Positions 35,434-45,679 of a stretch of DNA of 64,000 bases are shown here, in pieces. Under the pieces are notes generated by a model, which was not told the origin of the DNA, did not search any database, and worked only from the letters and a program-made list of their open reading frames with translations. Every line of letters starts with the position of its first letter. The first letter of the stretch is position 1. The DNA lies in assembly GCA_030433275.1 (NCBI GenBank), contig JAUILK010000008.1, positions 21,077 to 85,076 of the forward strand, in the 5' to 3' direction. Origin of the DNA: Gammaproteobacteria bacterium. Its GTDB lineage: Bacteria; Pseudomonadota; Gammaproteobacteria; Nitrococcales; Nitrococcaceae. The position numbers were made by a program, and so were the translations under genes.

Positions 35434-37728
35434 GTGGCCACCACACATGCATTGGGCTTCCCGAGGATCGGAGCGCGCCGCGAGCTCAAACGTGCGCTCG
35501 ACACCTACTGGCGGGGTGAAATCGACCAGGATACGCTGCTACGCACGGGGCGTGACTTGCGCTCCCGGCACTGGGCGCTGCAGGCCGAGGCCGGCCTCGA
35601 TCTCGTGCCGGTGGGGGATTTTTCCTTCTACGACCACGTGCTGGATACCTCCGTACTGCTCGGCGTGATACCCGAGCGCTTCGGCCGGAAGATTGGCGAG
35701 GATAACGTCGACCTCGACCGCTATTTTCGAATGGCTCGCGGCCGAGCCCCGCGCGGTGAGGACGTCACCGCCTGCGAGATGACCAAGTGGTTCGATACCA
35801 ACTACCACTACATCGTTCCCGAATTGGCCCATGACCAGCGTTTCACCCTGCATGCGCACACGTTCGAGGCGCAACTCGACGAAGCCCGCGCCGAGCGTCG
35901 GCGCAGCAAACCCGTGCTGCTCGGCCCCCTCACCTATTTGTGGCTCGGCAAGCCTCGCGGCGCGGCGTTCGACAAACTCGAACTGCTGGAGCGGCTGCTG
36001 CCGATCTACGCCGAGCTCCTCCAACGACTCGCCGTGCGCGGCATCGAGTGGGTCCAAATAGACGAGCCCATCCTGGTCTGCGACCTCGACGCGGCCTGGC
36101 AGGCCGCCTTCAAAGCGGCTTACCAACAGCTCGCAGCCCAACAAAGCCCCAAGCTGCTGCTAACCACTTATTTCGGTGGGCTCGGCGACAATCTGGAGTG
36201 GGCCCTGCAGTTGCCGGTCGGCGGCGTACACGTGGACCTGGCGCGGGCACCGGAGCAGCTGAGTGAAATCCTGTCGCGGCTTCCCGATAATAAAGTGCTC
36301 TCCGCCGGAGTGGTCGATGGCCGCAACATCTGGCGCACCGACCTAGAGGCTTGGCTCGAACCGCTGGAGCGTGTCCACGACCAACTCGGCGATCGGCTCT
36401 GGCTGGCGCCGTCCTGCTCGCTGCTGCATGTGCCCGTCGACCTCACCGGCGAGACACGGCTGGATGATGAGCTCAGGAACTGGCTCGCCTTCGGCGTGCA
36501 AAAGCTCGAGGAGGTGGCGCTTCTGGGCCGGGCACTGCGCGAGGGCCGCGCGAGCCTCGCCCACGCCCTGACGGCCAACCGCGCTGCGCTTGCCGCCCGG
36601 CGGGATTCGTCGCGCATCCATAACGCCGCCGTCCAACAACGGCTCCACGCCGTCACACCCGCCATGAGCCGGCGCGCCTCTGCCTATTCGCAGCGCGCGC
36701 CGTTGCAGCGCGCCCGTCTGAATCTGCCGCTCCTGCCCACCACCACCATCGGCTCGTTCCCGCAGACGCAATCGATCCGGGCGGCACGCCGTGACTACCG
36801 GGCCGGACGGCTGGACCGAGGCACCTACGAAGAGCGCATGCGCGCTGAGATCAAGCACACCATCAAGGCGCAGGAGGCATTGGGACTGGACATGCTGGTC
36901 CACGGAGAACCCGAGCGCAACGACATGGTGGAGTACTTCGGCGAACTGCTGGAGGGCTTCGCGAGCACTCAGCAAGGCTGGGTACAAAGCTTCGGCTCAC
37001 GCTGTGTCAAACCCCCCATCATCTACGGCGATGTCCGCCGCGCCGGGCCCATGACGGTGGAGTGGATCCGTTATGCGCAATCGCTGACCGAGCGCCCGGT
37101 CAAGGGCATGCTGACCGGGCCGGTCACCATCCTGCAGTGGTCGTTCGTGCGCGACGATCAGCCCCGTGCCGATACTTGCCAGCAAATTGCTCTGGCGTTG
37201 CGCGACGAGGTGGGCGATCTGGAGGCCGCCGGCATTCGGGCGATTCAGGTAGACGAACCCGCCTTGCGCGAAGGCTTACCGCTGCGCGGCAGCGAACGAG
37301 CGGCGTATCTGGGCTGGGCCGTGCGCGCCTTCCGCCTGGCGACGGCTGGCGTGCAGGATGAAACCCAGACCCACAGCCACATGTGCTACTCGGAGTTCAA
37401 TGACATCATACGCGCCATCGCCGAACTCGACGCCGATGTGATCACCATCGAGGCCTCACGCTCGGATATGGAGCTGCTGGCCGTCTTCGCCGAGTTCGAC
37501 TACCCCAACGAGATCGGCCCCGGCGTCTACGACATCCATTCCCCGCGGGTACCGAGTGTTGCGGAAATAGCGCAGCAGCTGGAAAACGCCGCCGAGGTCA
37601 TCACACAGCAACGGCTCTGGATCAATCCGGACTGCGGTCTCAAGACCCGCGCCTGGGAAGAGAGCAAGCCGGCGCTTGCCAATATGATCGCAGCCGCCCA
37701 CAAGCTACGCGCGCGCATCGGCGGGTGA
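35434..37728 (+). CDS. metE: Cobalamin-independent methionine synthase
   Basis: A 764-residue enzyme transferring the methyl group of 5-methyltetrahydropteroyltri-glutamate to homocysteine without B12. The N-terminal domain begins [19 protein letters not shown]. The catalytic C-terminal domain starts [13 protein letters not shown] and carries the zinc and substrate motifs [25 protein letters not shown] and [15 protein letters not shown] start at 35434 sits 5 bases after a ggagg RBS; a TTG four codons earlier is less likely. Divergent from metR. It sits next to nrdAB, itself under a cobalamin riboswitch; no such riboswitch was seen before metE. Confidence 0.96.
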   Translation: MATTHALGFPRIGARRELKRALDTYWRGEIDQDTLLRTGRDLRSRHWALQAEAGLDLVPVGDFSFYDHVLDTSVLLGVIPERFGRKIGEDNVDLDRYFRMARGRAPRGEDVTACEMTKWFDTNYHYIVPELAHDQRFTLHAHTFEAQLDEARAERRRSKPVLLGPLTYLWLGKPRGAAFDKLELLERLLPIYAELLQRLAVRGIEWVQIDEPILVCDLDAAWQAAFKAAYQQLAAQQSPKLLLTTYFGGLGDNLEWALQLPVGGVHVDLARAPEQLSEILSRLPDNKVLSAGVVDGRNIWRTDLEAWLEPLERVHDQLGDRLWLAPSCSLLHVPVDLTGETRLDDELRNWLAFGVQKLEEVALLGRALREGRASLAHALTANRAALAARRDSSRIHNAAVQQRLHAVTPAMSRRASAYSQRAPLQRARLNLPLLPTTTIGSFPQTQSIRAARRDYRAGRLDRGTYEERMRAEIKHTIKAQEALGLDMLVHGEPERNDMVEYFGELLEGFASTQQGWVQSFGSRCVKPPIIYGDVRRAGPMTVEWIRYAQSLTERPVKGMLTGPVTILQWSFVRDDQPRADTCQQIALALRDEVGDLEAAGIRAIQVDEPALREGLPLRGSERAAYLGWAVRAFRLATAGVQDETQTHSHMCYSEFNDIIRAIAELDADVITIEASRSDMELLAVFAEFDYPNEIGPGVYDIHSPRVPSVAEIAQQLENAAEVITQQRLWINPDCGLKTRAWEESKPALANMIAAAHKLRARIGG

Positions 37729-37731
37729 AGC

Positions 37732-37950
37732 CGGGCTCAGGTCGGCCTCGAGTCGCTGCGCCAATGCGCTCAGCACGCCGGCGCAGCGGCCGACCACCTT
37801 GAAGCTCGCCTCGGCATCCGCCCGGGTTCAGCCCTCGTTCAGCCGGGCGACGGAGATGCCCCGCGCCCTGGCCGCGCGCACGAAGCGATAGCCGGATCAG
37901 ACCATGAGCGAGGGAGCGATCACCTCAGCCGTGTCCGTCTGGGCACCAGG
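37732..37950 (-). pseudogene. Remnant resembling the C-terminus of a Sir2 NAD-dependent deacylase
   Basis: One minus-strand frame reads TAEVIAPSLMV, stop, SGYRFVRAARARGISVARLN, EG, stop, TRADAEASFKVVGRCAGVLSAL. The order resembles the last Rossmann strands of Sir2 proteins (GTSL.v.Pa..f...a...g...vilN.g.T..D..a.......g..vL..L). Two in-frame stops and no N-terminal portion mean it is not functional. The rest of the gap up to 38253 shows no gene. Confidence 0.4.
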
Positions 37951-38262
37951 CGTCAGAAACCAATATTCGAACTCGGCGGGCCCCGCTTCAGTGGCTGGGA
38001 AGCCCGACCTACCCTGGCATCCGCTCGGCCGGTCAGCCGGCAGCTCGCCGCGTACCCAAAGCCTGTATTTACGAATGCCGAAGCGCTGCTTCTATGCAGA
38101 CGCCTGGCCGCCGCACGAATCCGCACAGGGGGCTGGATCGTAGCGCGTAGCAATATTAGCCTATGGCATTCACAGCACGGATCGATGGGTAGAGTAAGCA
38201 CGGCAAAACCGTGGCGATATGCCTTTAAAATATTAAGGCACGCACTATTTTAGGTGGCCCCC

Positions 38263-38946
38263 ATGACCAATCCAGATTGGTTCGTAGCTGCATTGAGCCG
38301 AGCGCCCATGTTGATGGCGGCCGGTTTGCTGATGTTCAGCCTTTTGGTAAGCGCACAGACCGAGGCCAGCGATCGCCCCGATAGCGCCGTGCGAGCGATG
38401 ATCAGCGAAGCCCTGCGTGAACTGAAGCGCTGGCTTGACAGGCTGTGCAGCGAGCGTGATGCCGTACTAACCCGGCAGCTGATTGAACGGATCACCCTGC
38501 CGCATCTTGATCTCACGCGCATGGCCCGCTATGTGCTCGGATCGTATTGGCAATGCGCCACGCCGTCCCAGTGCGAGCGGTTTCGACGAGCCTTTCGTGC
38601 GCATTTGCTCCAACTCTGCAGCCGAGCAATGGCAAAGCATGCCGCCGAACTCGCTCAGTTCGTCCATGATGTCCGGATCCATTATCGGTTGGCGCGCTAT
38701 GACGTGGCACGCCGCACGGCCACTGTCCAAGTGATTGCAGCGATCCAGAGCCTGGGTTGGGTGCAACTCGAACTGCAGCTGCATAACCACGACGGCAACT
38801 GGAAAATCTACGAAATCACCTCATCCGGCATTAATATTCTAGTTGGCATCCGCTCGGAGCTTCAGGCCCAACTGCGTTGCGGCGACCTAGAGACCGTTAT
38901 CCGTCGGCTGGAGCAGCAGGTTGGTCTTCCGGCCCGTAGCCCGTGA
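38263..38946 (+). CDS. MlaC/Ttg2D-family periplasmic phospholipid-binding protein
   Basis: About 227 residues. A signal segment (LSRAPMLMAAGLLMFSLLVSAQTEA) is followed by the Tol_Tol_Ttg2 (MlaC) fold: ITLPHLDLTRMARYVLGSYW, then QCERFRRAFRAHLLQLCSRAM, and WKIYEITSSGINILVGIRSE near the end. MlaC shuttles phospholipids between outer and inner membrane complexes. No mlaD/E/F or mlaA lies nearby, so the partners are elsewhere or different. A GTG three codons upstream (38254) is an alternative start. Its 3' end overlaps that of the convergent AttH-like gene by 50 bp. A related gene lies at 53865-54530. Confidence 0.78.
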   Translation: MTNPDWFVAALSRAPMLMAAGLLMFSLLVSAQTEASDRPDSAVRAMISEALRELKRWLDRLCSERDAVLTRQLIERITLPHLDLTRMARYVLGSYWQCATPSQCERFRRAFRAHLLQLCSRAMAKHAAELAQFVHDVRIHYRLARYDVARRTATVQVIAAIQSLGWVQLELQLHNHDGNWKIYEITSSGINILVGIRSELQAQLRCGDLETVIRRLEQQVGLPARSP

Positions 38947-40069
38947 GCTCGAGGTAGCCACGGCCGCTGATGTTGTCGCCAACTACCGATACGGCCCCTT
39001 CCCAATAGCGCACGCGCAGATCGAGCTCCTGATTGGGCATGCGTGCCTCCACGTCGAACTCCAGGTGTTGCGATGGCACCTCTACCCGCCAAGTTACCGG
39101 ATAAGAAGCGCCGGTGGCCTCGCTGCGCCAATAACGCAAGGGTGTCAAAGTGAAATCCGCCGCCGTGAGGTGTTGCGATGCGCCCCCCTTACCGATCAGT
39201 GTGCCTGCGGAGTGTGGGTCGGCGGAGCCGTCCCGTCGGCGCAGGCGATAGAGCATGAGGTCGCGGCCGTCGTCGAGCTGTAGCGAGAACCAATCCCAAC
39301 CGGCCTGATCGGCCGCCAATACGCTGGAACTCCACTCGCGGTCCATCCAAGCGGTTCCGCTTACCGGGTAGGATTCGCCGTCCAGACTGAGCGTGCCTTG
39401 CGCCTGCAGCCGAGTATACGAGTAATAATAGGAGGCGTTGCCGGGCCCGGCGCTTTTACGGCTGTAGCCGGCATTCCCCTGGAGCACCAAAGGCTTGGCG
39501 CTGGTCAAATGCAGCTCGATCCCCACGCCTTCCTGTTCGGCCTGCAATTGGGCCGGAAAAAGGCGGTCCACCGACTGCGCCCGCACCTGCCAATCGTCGA
39601 GCCAAATCCGCACCGGATGAGTCTGCGCGCCCGCCAACCCAACGGCACCGCGCTGCGAGCGCTTAAAGAAGCGAAACCGCTCGGGTGCTATGTCGCTTAT
39701 GGCGAAATTGGCCACCCACATCTGCCGGGTGGCCCAATCCGACGCCCTAGGGGCCGTTGTCGGCGCCATGGCAAACCGAAAGAAAGTGAGCTCGAAACCG
39801 AAGGGACGCCCCTGCTCCGTAGCGAGGTTACCAGTAAAATACCACCACTCGATCCGGTGGTCGGGATGGGCGCCGTGGTCATCAGGGAACTGCATCGGCC
39901 GGGGACCGGTCACCTTGGCATAACCGGCCATGTCATCATCCTCCGACGCGCGGAAAGCCGCTGCGTTAGTGACCGGTTGCTGATCTTGATCCGCCGTGCC
40001 GGCGGCAAGCCACCACCAAATTGTTCCGCCGAGGACGATCAGCGCCAGAACAGTGAGCAGATAACGCAC
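38897..40069 (-). CDS. AttH/CrtC-type lipocalin-like protein
   Basis: A 390-residue protein with one N-terminal membrane helix (VRYLLTVLALIVLGGTIWWWL) and a large AttH/carotenoid 1,2-hydratase-like domain. Motifs: DHGAHPDHRIEWWYFTGNL, GFELTFFRFA, and WMDREWSS followed by GWDWFSLQLDDGRDLMLYRL. In AttEFGH-like systems this protein accompanies an ABC transporter of unknown, possibly lipophilic, cargo. The GTG start at 40069 is preceded by ggagg and lies one base after the permease stop, so translation is coupled. The longer frame upstream lies inside the permease gene and is rejected. Confidence 0.82.
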   Translation of the reverse strand: MRYLLTVLALIVLGGTIWWWLAAGTADQDQQPVTNAAAFRASEDDDMAGYAKVTGPRPMQFPDDHGAHPDHRIEWWYFTGNLATEQGRPFGFELTFFRFAMAPTTAPRASDWATRQMWVANFAISDIAPERFRFFKRSQRGAVGLAGAQTHPVRIWLDDWQVRAQSVDRLFPAQLQAEQEGVGIELHLTSAKPLVLQGNAGYSRKSAGPGNASYYYSYTRLQAQGTLSLDGESYPVSGTAWMDREWSSSVLAADQAGWDWFSLQLDDGRDLMLYRLRRRDGSADPHSAGTLIGKGGASQHLTAADFTLTPLRYWRSEATGASYPVTWRVEVPSQHLEFDVEARMPNQELDLRVRYWEGAVSVVGDNISGRGYLELTGYGPEDQPAAPADG

Positions 40070-40070
40070 G

Positions 40071-42584
40071 TTACTCCTCCTGCAAACCGCGAGCCGGCAG
40101 CGTGCGCATCGCCCGCCAGGCCGGGTAGAGCGCCGCGACCAAAGCCGCGCCGACCGCCAATCCGATCCCTTCCAGCAACGGCATGGGGCTAATCGTGAAC
40201 TCCATGCTCCAGCCGAAAGCCCGATGGTTAATGACGAACACGAGCAGCCAGGCAAGCAGCAAACCCATCGGGAGCGCAAATAACCCGGCCGCCAGCCCCA
40301 ACACCCCGCTTTGGGCGGTAATCAAGCCGCCAAGCTGAATGCGGGTGAAACCGATGGCGCGCAACACCGCGAGCTCGCGGGTCCTATCGAGCTGCAACGC
40401 CATCAAAGCACCCACCACACCGACGAAGGCCACCAACGCCGCCAGCGAGCGCAGCACCGAGGTGATAACGAACTCCTGGTCGAAAACCGCCACCGAATGC
40501 TCTCGGATCGACTGGGTGTCGCGGACTCGAACTCCGGCCAAGCCGGCGATAGCGGTCTCCAGGTGCTGATGCACCGCGCCCCGGTCGCTGCCGGCGGCAA
40601 GATGAACACCCAGCCCCGAAAGCCGATCGTCATCAAACAGCCGCTGGTAGGCCGGTCGATAGATCAACACCACGCCATAAGGAGATCCATAGTCCCGAAA
40701 GATCCCAGCCACCCGGAAAGTGCGCTCACCGAGTGCGGTGTGCAACGCCAATGCTTCCCCTACCCGTAAACCGTGTTTGTAAGCATAGGGCTCGCTGATT
40801 AGTACACCCGTACCGGAGCGAAACGCCTGCCAGGCAGCTTCCCGATCACCGGCGCGGATATCGAAGTCCTGCCAGCCCTGCCGTTCGAGGCCCAGTGCCC
40901 AGATGGCCGTAAATCCGTCCGCGCTCGGTAACCGATAGCGGCGGGAACGGGTTATGAAGGCCACCCCGGGCAGGGATTCGATGCGTTTGGCAAGGGCATC
41001 GTCCACCGTGCCGCGCTCCTGCATGGCGGCGATGTAGAAATCGGCACGCAAGGATTGTTGCAACCAGACGATGAAGCTGCCCCGGAAGCTATCGATCATG
41101 ACCGCCACCCCGATCATGGCCGATATGGCCACCGCCAGCGCGGCAACTGCCACTCCGGTGCGGCTGAGCGAGGCCGCCACGCCGCGCAGCACCAAGCGCA
41201 CGATGGGCCGTTGCGGAAAAAACCGAGCCAGCGCCGTGGTCGAGCGAGCAGAGGCCAATGGAGCTAGCAAAGAGGCGCCCAATATCACCCCAAACAAACC
41301 AATGAAGGCGGCAATCAGACCGGAGCTCGCCGCCAGAATCACGCCTCCGGCAAACAGCGTTAGTCCGCCGAATTGGGCGGCCCACCGGGCGCCGCGATGC
41401 ACCTGCCGCTCCAGTTCGCTTCGATCCATCGCCGCCCGGGGCGGAACCGTTGCCGCTTCGAAAGCCGGCGGTACGGCGGCCAACATCGAACCGACGATTC
41501 CGAGCAGAATCCCCTTGGCAAGACTCAAGGGATCGATCTGAAAACGTGTTATCGCCTCAGGGAGCGAGTTATCGGTGCTGTTGCGTCCTACCAGATCGAC
41601 CAATCCGACACCGAGCACCATTCCCAACACTACGCCAAGCGCCGTACCAACCAATCCGATGAGCGCGGCATCGCTCAGCACCTGGCCGAGAATCTGCCGG
41701 CGGGTCACCCCAACGGCACGCAATATGCCAATCATTCGGCGCCGTTGCACGACCATGAAGGAGATGGTGTTGAACACCAGGAACAAGCCGATCACCAAAG
41801 CGAGTAGGGAAAGCGCCGTCAGGTTGGTCTGGAAGGCCGCGCGCATCTGCTGCATCGCAGTGGCCCGAGTCGCCGTCGGAACCAGCATGGCACCAGATGG
41901 CAACGTGGCACGGATCCGGTTGGCCTCGTCGACGCCAGCAAGGATCAAATCGATTCTGGACAGTCGGCCGATCCGGCCGAGCACTTCCTGCGCGGTGGCG
42001 ATATCCGTAAAGGCATAGCCGCTCAAATCGTGAGCGGAATCCTCCGCCACGGCTACCACATGCAGGCGCCGTTGTTGTTCGCCGACTTGCACGGCAAACG
42101 TATCTCCAGCTGCCACGCCGAGGCGCTGCGCCTCTTCCGCCGGCAATACCACGCTCCCGGCATCGAGCAACAAGTCTTGGAATATTCCCTGGGTGCCTTC
42201 GCCCTGCTGTGGCACCGCGCTGCCCCCCCGCAACGGGTCATCCGCAATGGGGTCGATCCCAAACAATGTGAGCGACCGATCGCCGGCCGCCGCAACCGTG
42301 ACGCCACCCGTCAGCACCGGAGCGGTTTGCCAAAGACCATGCCGCGTGCGCAGCTTGACATAGAGCGCCTCCGGCAAACCCTCGGGACCGCCGAAAATCT
42401 GATGGGTAATCCGCCCGGTTACCGCCTCCATGGACTGCCGCATGGCCGTACTCGCGCTCTGATTGGCCAGATCCATACCGATCACCACCGCCACACCGAG
42501 CGCTACACCGGCCACCGCCAGCAGCAACTGCATGGGGTGGCGCCACAGGGCGCGCCGGCCCGCGCGCAACACGATTTGCATCAC
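40071..42584 (-). CDS. FtsX-family ABC transporter permease
   Basis: An 837-residue inner-membrane protein with two FtsX/MacB-type permease modules. The first ends with helices around SLLALVIGLFLVFNTISFM and the second with LAALVAFVGVVGALMALQLDR; between them are periplasmic domains and a third helix group. This double-FtsX layout belongs to LolCE/MacB-like and AttF/G-like exporters that move hydrophobic cargo from the inner membrane. Its start overlaps the ATPase stop by 4 bp (ATGA), and the AttH-like gene follows immediately. Confidence 0.87.
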   Translation of the reverse strand: MMQIVLRAGRRALWRHPMQLLLAVAGVALGVAVVIGMDLANQSASTAMRQSMEAVTGRITHQIFGGPEGLPEALYVKLRTRHGLWQTAPVLTGGVTVAAAGDRSLTLFGIDPIADDPLRGGSAVPQQGEGTQGIFQDLLLDAGSVVLPAEEAQRLGVAAGDTFAVQVGEQQRRLHVVAVAEDSAHDLSGYAFTDIATAQEVLGRIGRLSRIDLILAGVDEANRIRATLPSGAMLVPTATRATAMQQMRAAFQTNLTALSLLALVIGLFLVFNTISFMVVQRRRMIGILRAVGVTRRQILGQVLSDAALIGLVGTALGVVLGMVLGVGLVDLVGRNSTDNSLPEAITRFQIDPLSLAKGILLGIVGSMLAAVPPAFEAATVPPRAAMDRSELERQVHRGARWAAQFGGLTLFAGGVILAASSGLIAAFIGLFGVILGASLLAPLASARSTTALARFFPQRPIVRLVLRGVAASLSRTGVAVAALAVAISAMIGVAVMIDSFRGSFIVWLQQSLRADFYIAAMQERGTVDDALAKRIESLPGVAFITRSRRYRLPSADGFTAIWALGLERQGWQDFDIRAGDREAAWQAFRSGTGVLISEPYAYKHGLRVGEALALHTALGERTFRVAGIFRDYGSPYGVVLIYRPAYQRLFDDDRLSGLGVHLAAGSDRGAVHQHLETAIAGLAGVRVRDTQSIREHSVAVFDQEFVITSVLRSLAALVAFVGVVGALMALQLDRTRELAVLRAIGFTRIQLGGLITAQSGVLGLAAGLFALPMGLLLAWLLVFVINHRAFGWSMEFTISPMPLLEGIGLAVGAALVAALYPAWRAMRTLPARGLQEE

Positions 42585-43306
42585 TCGCGAACCTCCAACA
42601 ACCGCCCCTCGCGAATGGTCAACATACGGTCGGCCTTACCCGCCACCTCGCGACTGTGGGTCACCATGACCAGCGTCTTGCCGCTGCTGCGGCAAAGCTC
42701 ATCGAGCAACGCCACTACTCGGGTCGCATGATCCAGGTCCAAATTGCCGGTCGGCTCGTCCGCTAGAATTAGATCGGGCCCGTGTACCAACGCTCGCGCC
42801 ACCGCAACCCGCTGTTGCTCGCCGCCAGAGAGTTGATCCGGGTAAGCCTCTTCCAAGCCCAAGAGCCCGACTCGATCGAGCCATTGGCTCACTGTGTCCG
42901 TGGCGCCCGCCAACCCATTGAGCTCCAAGGGCAACAACAGGTTCTCTCGCACTGTGAGCGTGGAAATCAGATTGTAGGCCTGGAAAATAAAGCCGATACG
43001 CCGTCGGCGCAGGAGTGTAAGCTCCCGGTCGCTGAGTACACTGAGGGGATGGCCATCCACACTTACATGACCGCTGCTCGGGCGATCGAGACCGCCGAGA
43101 AGATTTAAAAGCGTGGATTTCCCGGAGCCACTGCGACCAACGATGATCAGAAATTCACCGGCCACGATGGTGCCCGATATACCGTCGAACACAATCCGGT
43201 CTTGTGGGGACTCATAGCGTTTGACGAGATCGCGGAACTCGATCAGTGGAGCACCGCACGGATGGCGGGAGACCGCGCGCCCAACCTCTGCCAGTGGAGC
43301 TGCCAT
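42581..43306 (-). CDS. ABC transporter ATP-binding protein (LolD/MacB-like)
   Basis: A 241-residue ATPase with Walker [11 protein letters not shown]-loop FQAYNLI, signature [15 protein letters not shown], Walker [13 protein letters not shown] and switch His in VTHS. EPTGNLD marks the LolD/FtsE/MacB group. It energises the permease encoded downstream. First gene of a three-gene operon (ATPase, permease, AttH-like). The N-terminus may start a little later than 43306, since the first 18 residues are not family-like. Confidence 0.9.
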   Translation of the reverse strand: MAAPLAEVGRAVSRHPCGAPLIEFRDLVKRYESPQDRIVFDGISGTIVAGEFLIIVGRSGSGKSTLLNLLGGLDRPSSGHVSVDGHPLSVLSDRELTLLRRRRIGFIFQAYNLISTLTVRENLLLPLELNGLAGATDTVSQWLDRVGLLGLEEAYPDQLSGGEQQRVAVARALVHGPDLILADEPTGNLDLDHATRVVALLDELCRSSGKTLVMVTHSREVAGKADRMLTIREGRLLEVRE

Positions 43307-43769
43307 ATATCGCTACCCTGTCAGAATTGCCCCGGCGAGCCTGCCATTGCAGCTCACCCCCTTGCCGGTCCAGTGCCGCTGGCCTGTGCCCAGATGTCGA
43401 TACACTATCGTTGCTTCGATCAAAGCGGCCAACCAAGCGCGCACACAGGCTTAAATTATCCATTTAGACTACAAACTGCCCGAAGATATCCAACTGAAGC
43501 GTTATTTGCCGCCTCTTTGAACCGGCCGTGATACCGGTTGAGCTATTAAAGCGCCGTTGTCAAGACCTTCTGAGCCGGGTATCCGGTTACAACTGGGCAA
43601 TCCCTCGCCGGGCTGGAGCACCGGCTCTGGAACGGAAGCGGGCTATTGCAACGGGACTCAGCACGTGCTCGGCCGAGCGGAGCCGAAGCCCTAGTCACCA
43701 AGCCAGCATGCGGCCATGATTAGGGGAACCACCCTGGGTGGGGTGCAGGATCGCCATGGGTTTCGCGCG
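43307..43769. other. Divergent intergenic region between the ABC operon and the lipoprotein operon
   Basis: About 460 bp. Only short open frames without motifs are present. It must contain two divergent promoters, but no clear -35/-10 pair can be named by eye. Confidence 0.4.
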
Positions 43770-44510
43770 ATGAATGGAACACGGTGGCGCCGTAGGTATC
43801 GCCTGACGCGCACGCTGGCCATGCTGATGGTGCCGCTTGGGCTGGCCGCTTGCGTCCAGGTGCAGCCGTATCTGGCAAAAGAGCTCCCCTCGGCCACGAA
43901 ACCCTTGCGGGTATTGCTCATGCCGCCCGACGTCGCAGCCGTAGAACTGGCCACGGCCGGAGTGCCCTTGCCAAGAGCAGACTGGACGGCGCTGGCGCAG
44001 GCTGGCTTGGTGGATGCCGTCGCAGATACCCTCAGGAAGCACGGCGCGGAGATGATCCGCTACCGTCGTGCCACAGGCATCGTGCCGTATGCCGAAAAGC
44101 ATCTCGAGGCGATCGCGCTGCACGAGACGGTACTGCAGACCATCCTGACCTACCGCTACGGAGCCGCACAGCAGCGGGCAGCGCTGCCGACCAAGCAGTC
44201 AGGGCTGGACTGGACACTGGGCGAGAGCGTAGCGCCGATCAGGGCCGATTACGCTGCGGACTACGCGCTTTTCCTGGTCTACCGGCAAGCCACATCCACA
44301 GTCGAACGCGCCCTATTCGCGGCAATCAGTTTTGTATTGTTCGGATTCATCCACCCTACCAGCCAGTCGGTGGGGTTCGCCTCGTTAATCGACCTGAACA
44401 CCGGGGCGGTCATCTGGACCAATCTATTGCAGGGCCAGTCGCTGGATGTCAATCGCCCGGATGGCATCCGCAATCGCTGTGAGCGACTGCTCTCGGGACT
44501 GCCGCTATGA
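43770..44510 (+). CDS. Lipoprotein of unknown function, first of three coupled lipoprotein genes
   Basis: A 246-residue protein. A positively charged start (MNGTRWRRRYRLTRTL) leads into AMLMVPLGLAACVQV, a good lipobox with Cys at about residue 29. The mature domain includes LRVLLMPPDVAAVELATAGVP, then YAADYALFLVYRQ and SLIDLNTGAVIWTN. The latter resembles periplasmic lipoproteins that sense or assemble at the outer membrane, but no named family can be assigned. Its stop overlaps the next start (ATGA). A start 18 codons upstream is open but lacks a signal. Confidence 0.7.
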   Translation: MNGTRWRRRYRLTRTLAMLMVPLGLAACVQVQPYLAKELPSATKPLRVLLMPPDVAAVELATAGVPLPRADWTALAQAGLVDAVADTLRKHGAEMIRYRRATGIVPYAEKHLEAIALHETVLQTILTYRYGAAQQRAALPTKQSGLDWTLGESVAPIRADYAADYALFLVYRQATSTVERALFAAISFVLFGFIHPTSQSVGFASLIDLNTGAVIWTNLLQGQSLDVNRPDGIRNRCERLLSGLPL

Positions 44511-45679
44511 AGTACTGCCCGCTTGCCATGCTGGTTTTGACGGCCACACTCGGCGGATGCTCCGTTCAGGTCGGCAAGCTGGAACCGGGCCGAAACCAAC
44601 CGACGGAGGTTTCCGAGAGGGGCTTATGGCTGGCCTCACGCAAAGCTGAGCAAAGCGTGGCGATCTCCGGCCGGCGCGTTAGAAATCCACAGCTTGAAGA
44701 ATATGTTGCAGGCGTTCAGTGTCGGGTCAGCGCCGCTTATTGTCCGGAGATCCGGGTTTATACCATGAAGGTTCCCGACTTCAACGCTGCAATGGCCCCA
44801 AATGGCTTCGAGCAGGTCTGGACCGGCCTGTTACTGCGGGTCGATAACGAGGCCCAACTGGCCACGGTGCTCGCCCACGAAACGGCCCATTACACGCTGC
44901 GACACGGCCTGGAGCAATTCCAGACCACCCGTCAAACCGCGAGCCTGCTACTCGCTACCCAGCTCGGCTTGCTTTTCGGGGGCATCGGCGTCATCAGCGC
45001 CGGACCGGTCGGGTTCAGCACCGGAAATATCGGTCAATTGATCGCTATGGGCTACCTGGCCGCCTATTCACGGGAACAAGAGGCCGAGGCGGATCGGCAC
45101 GGTTTCGAGTTGATGGTCAAGGCGGGGTATGCTCCTGGCGAGGCGGCCAAGGTCTGGGCAAACCTCATCGAGGAGCAACGCGAATGCGCCCTGCCGAACC
45201 CGCCGGCCTTGTTCGCAAGCCACCCACCTTCGGAAGAGCGGCTGCAGAACCTGCGTCGCCTGGCCGAACGATCCAGTAGAAACGGAATCACCGGGCGCAG
45301 CGATTTCCTTGCAGCGACACTGCCGAAGCGCGGCAAATGGCTGCGTATGGAGCTCGCCACACGACGTTTTTGCCGCGTGCGCGTACTGCTCGAACGGCTG
45401 ATCGAACAGGGAGAGAACCTCGGCGAGCTTTACTACTATCGGGGCGAACTGTACCGGTTGCGCGGCGGGACGGGCGATCTGGAACGCGCCGCCGAAACCT
45501 ATCGCCAGGCTCTGTATTATCCAAGCGTGCCCGTTACGACCCACCGTGAGCTCGGACGCGTCCTGTGGCGCGCCAATCGGGTAGTCGAGGCACGCCGGGC
45601 CTTCCGTCGCTACTTGAAGACGGCGAAATCGCCTGACGATGCCGCCATGATCGAAGCCTATTTGGAGCGGTTGCCGTGA
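44507..45679 (+). CDS. M48-family metalloprotease lipoprotein
   Basis: A 390-residue lipoprotein (lipobox LGGC, Cys18) with an M48 peptidase domain. The zinc motif HETAH is at residues 124-128, and the third ligand is in EQEAEADRHGFELM. The region NAAMAPNGFEQVWTGLLLR is typical of BepA/YfgC- and LoiP-type periplasmic proteases that handle outer-membrane proteins. The C-terminal third shows TPR-like helices (LGELYYYRGELYRLRGG). ATGA overlap with the genes on both sides. It probably acts with its two lipoprotein neighbours. Confidence 0.88.
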   Translation: MKYCPLAMLVLTATLGGCSVQVGKLEPGRNQPTEVSERGLWLASRKAEQSVAISGRRVRNPQLEEYVAGVQCRVSAAYCPEIRVYTMKVPDFNAAMAPNGFEQVWTGLLLRVDNEAQLATVLAHETAHYTLRHGLEQFQTTRQTASLLLATQLGLLFGGIGVISAGPVGFSTGNIGQLIAMGYLAAYSREQEAEADRHGFELMVKAGYAPGEAAKVWANLIEEQRECALPNPPALFASHPPSEERLQNLRRLAERSSRNGITGRSDFLAATLPKRGKWLRMELATRRFCRVRVLLERLIEQGENLGELYYYRGELYRLRGGTGDLERAAETYRQALYYPSVPVTTHRELGRVLWRANRVVEARRAFRRYLKTAKSPDDAAMIEAYLERLP

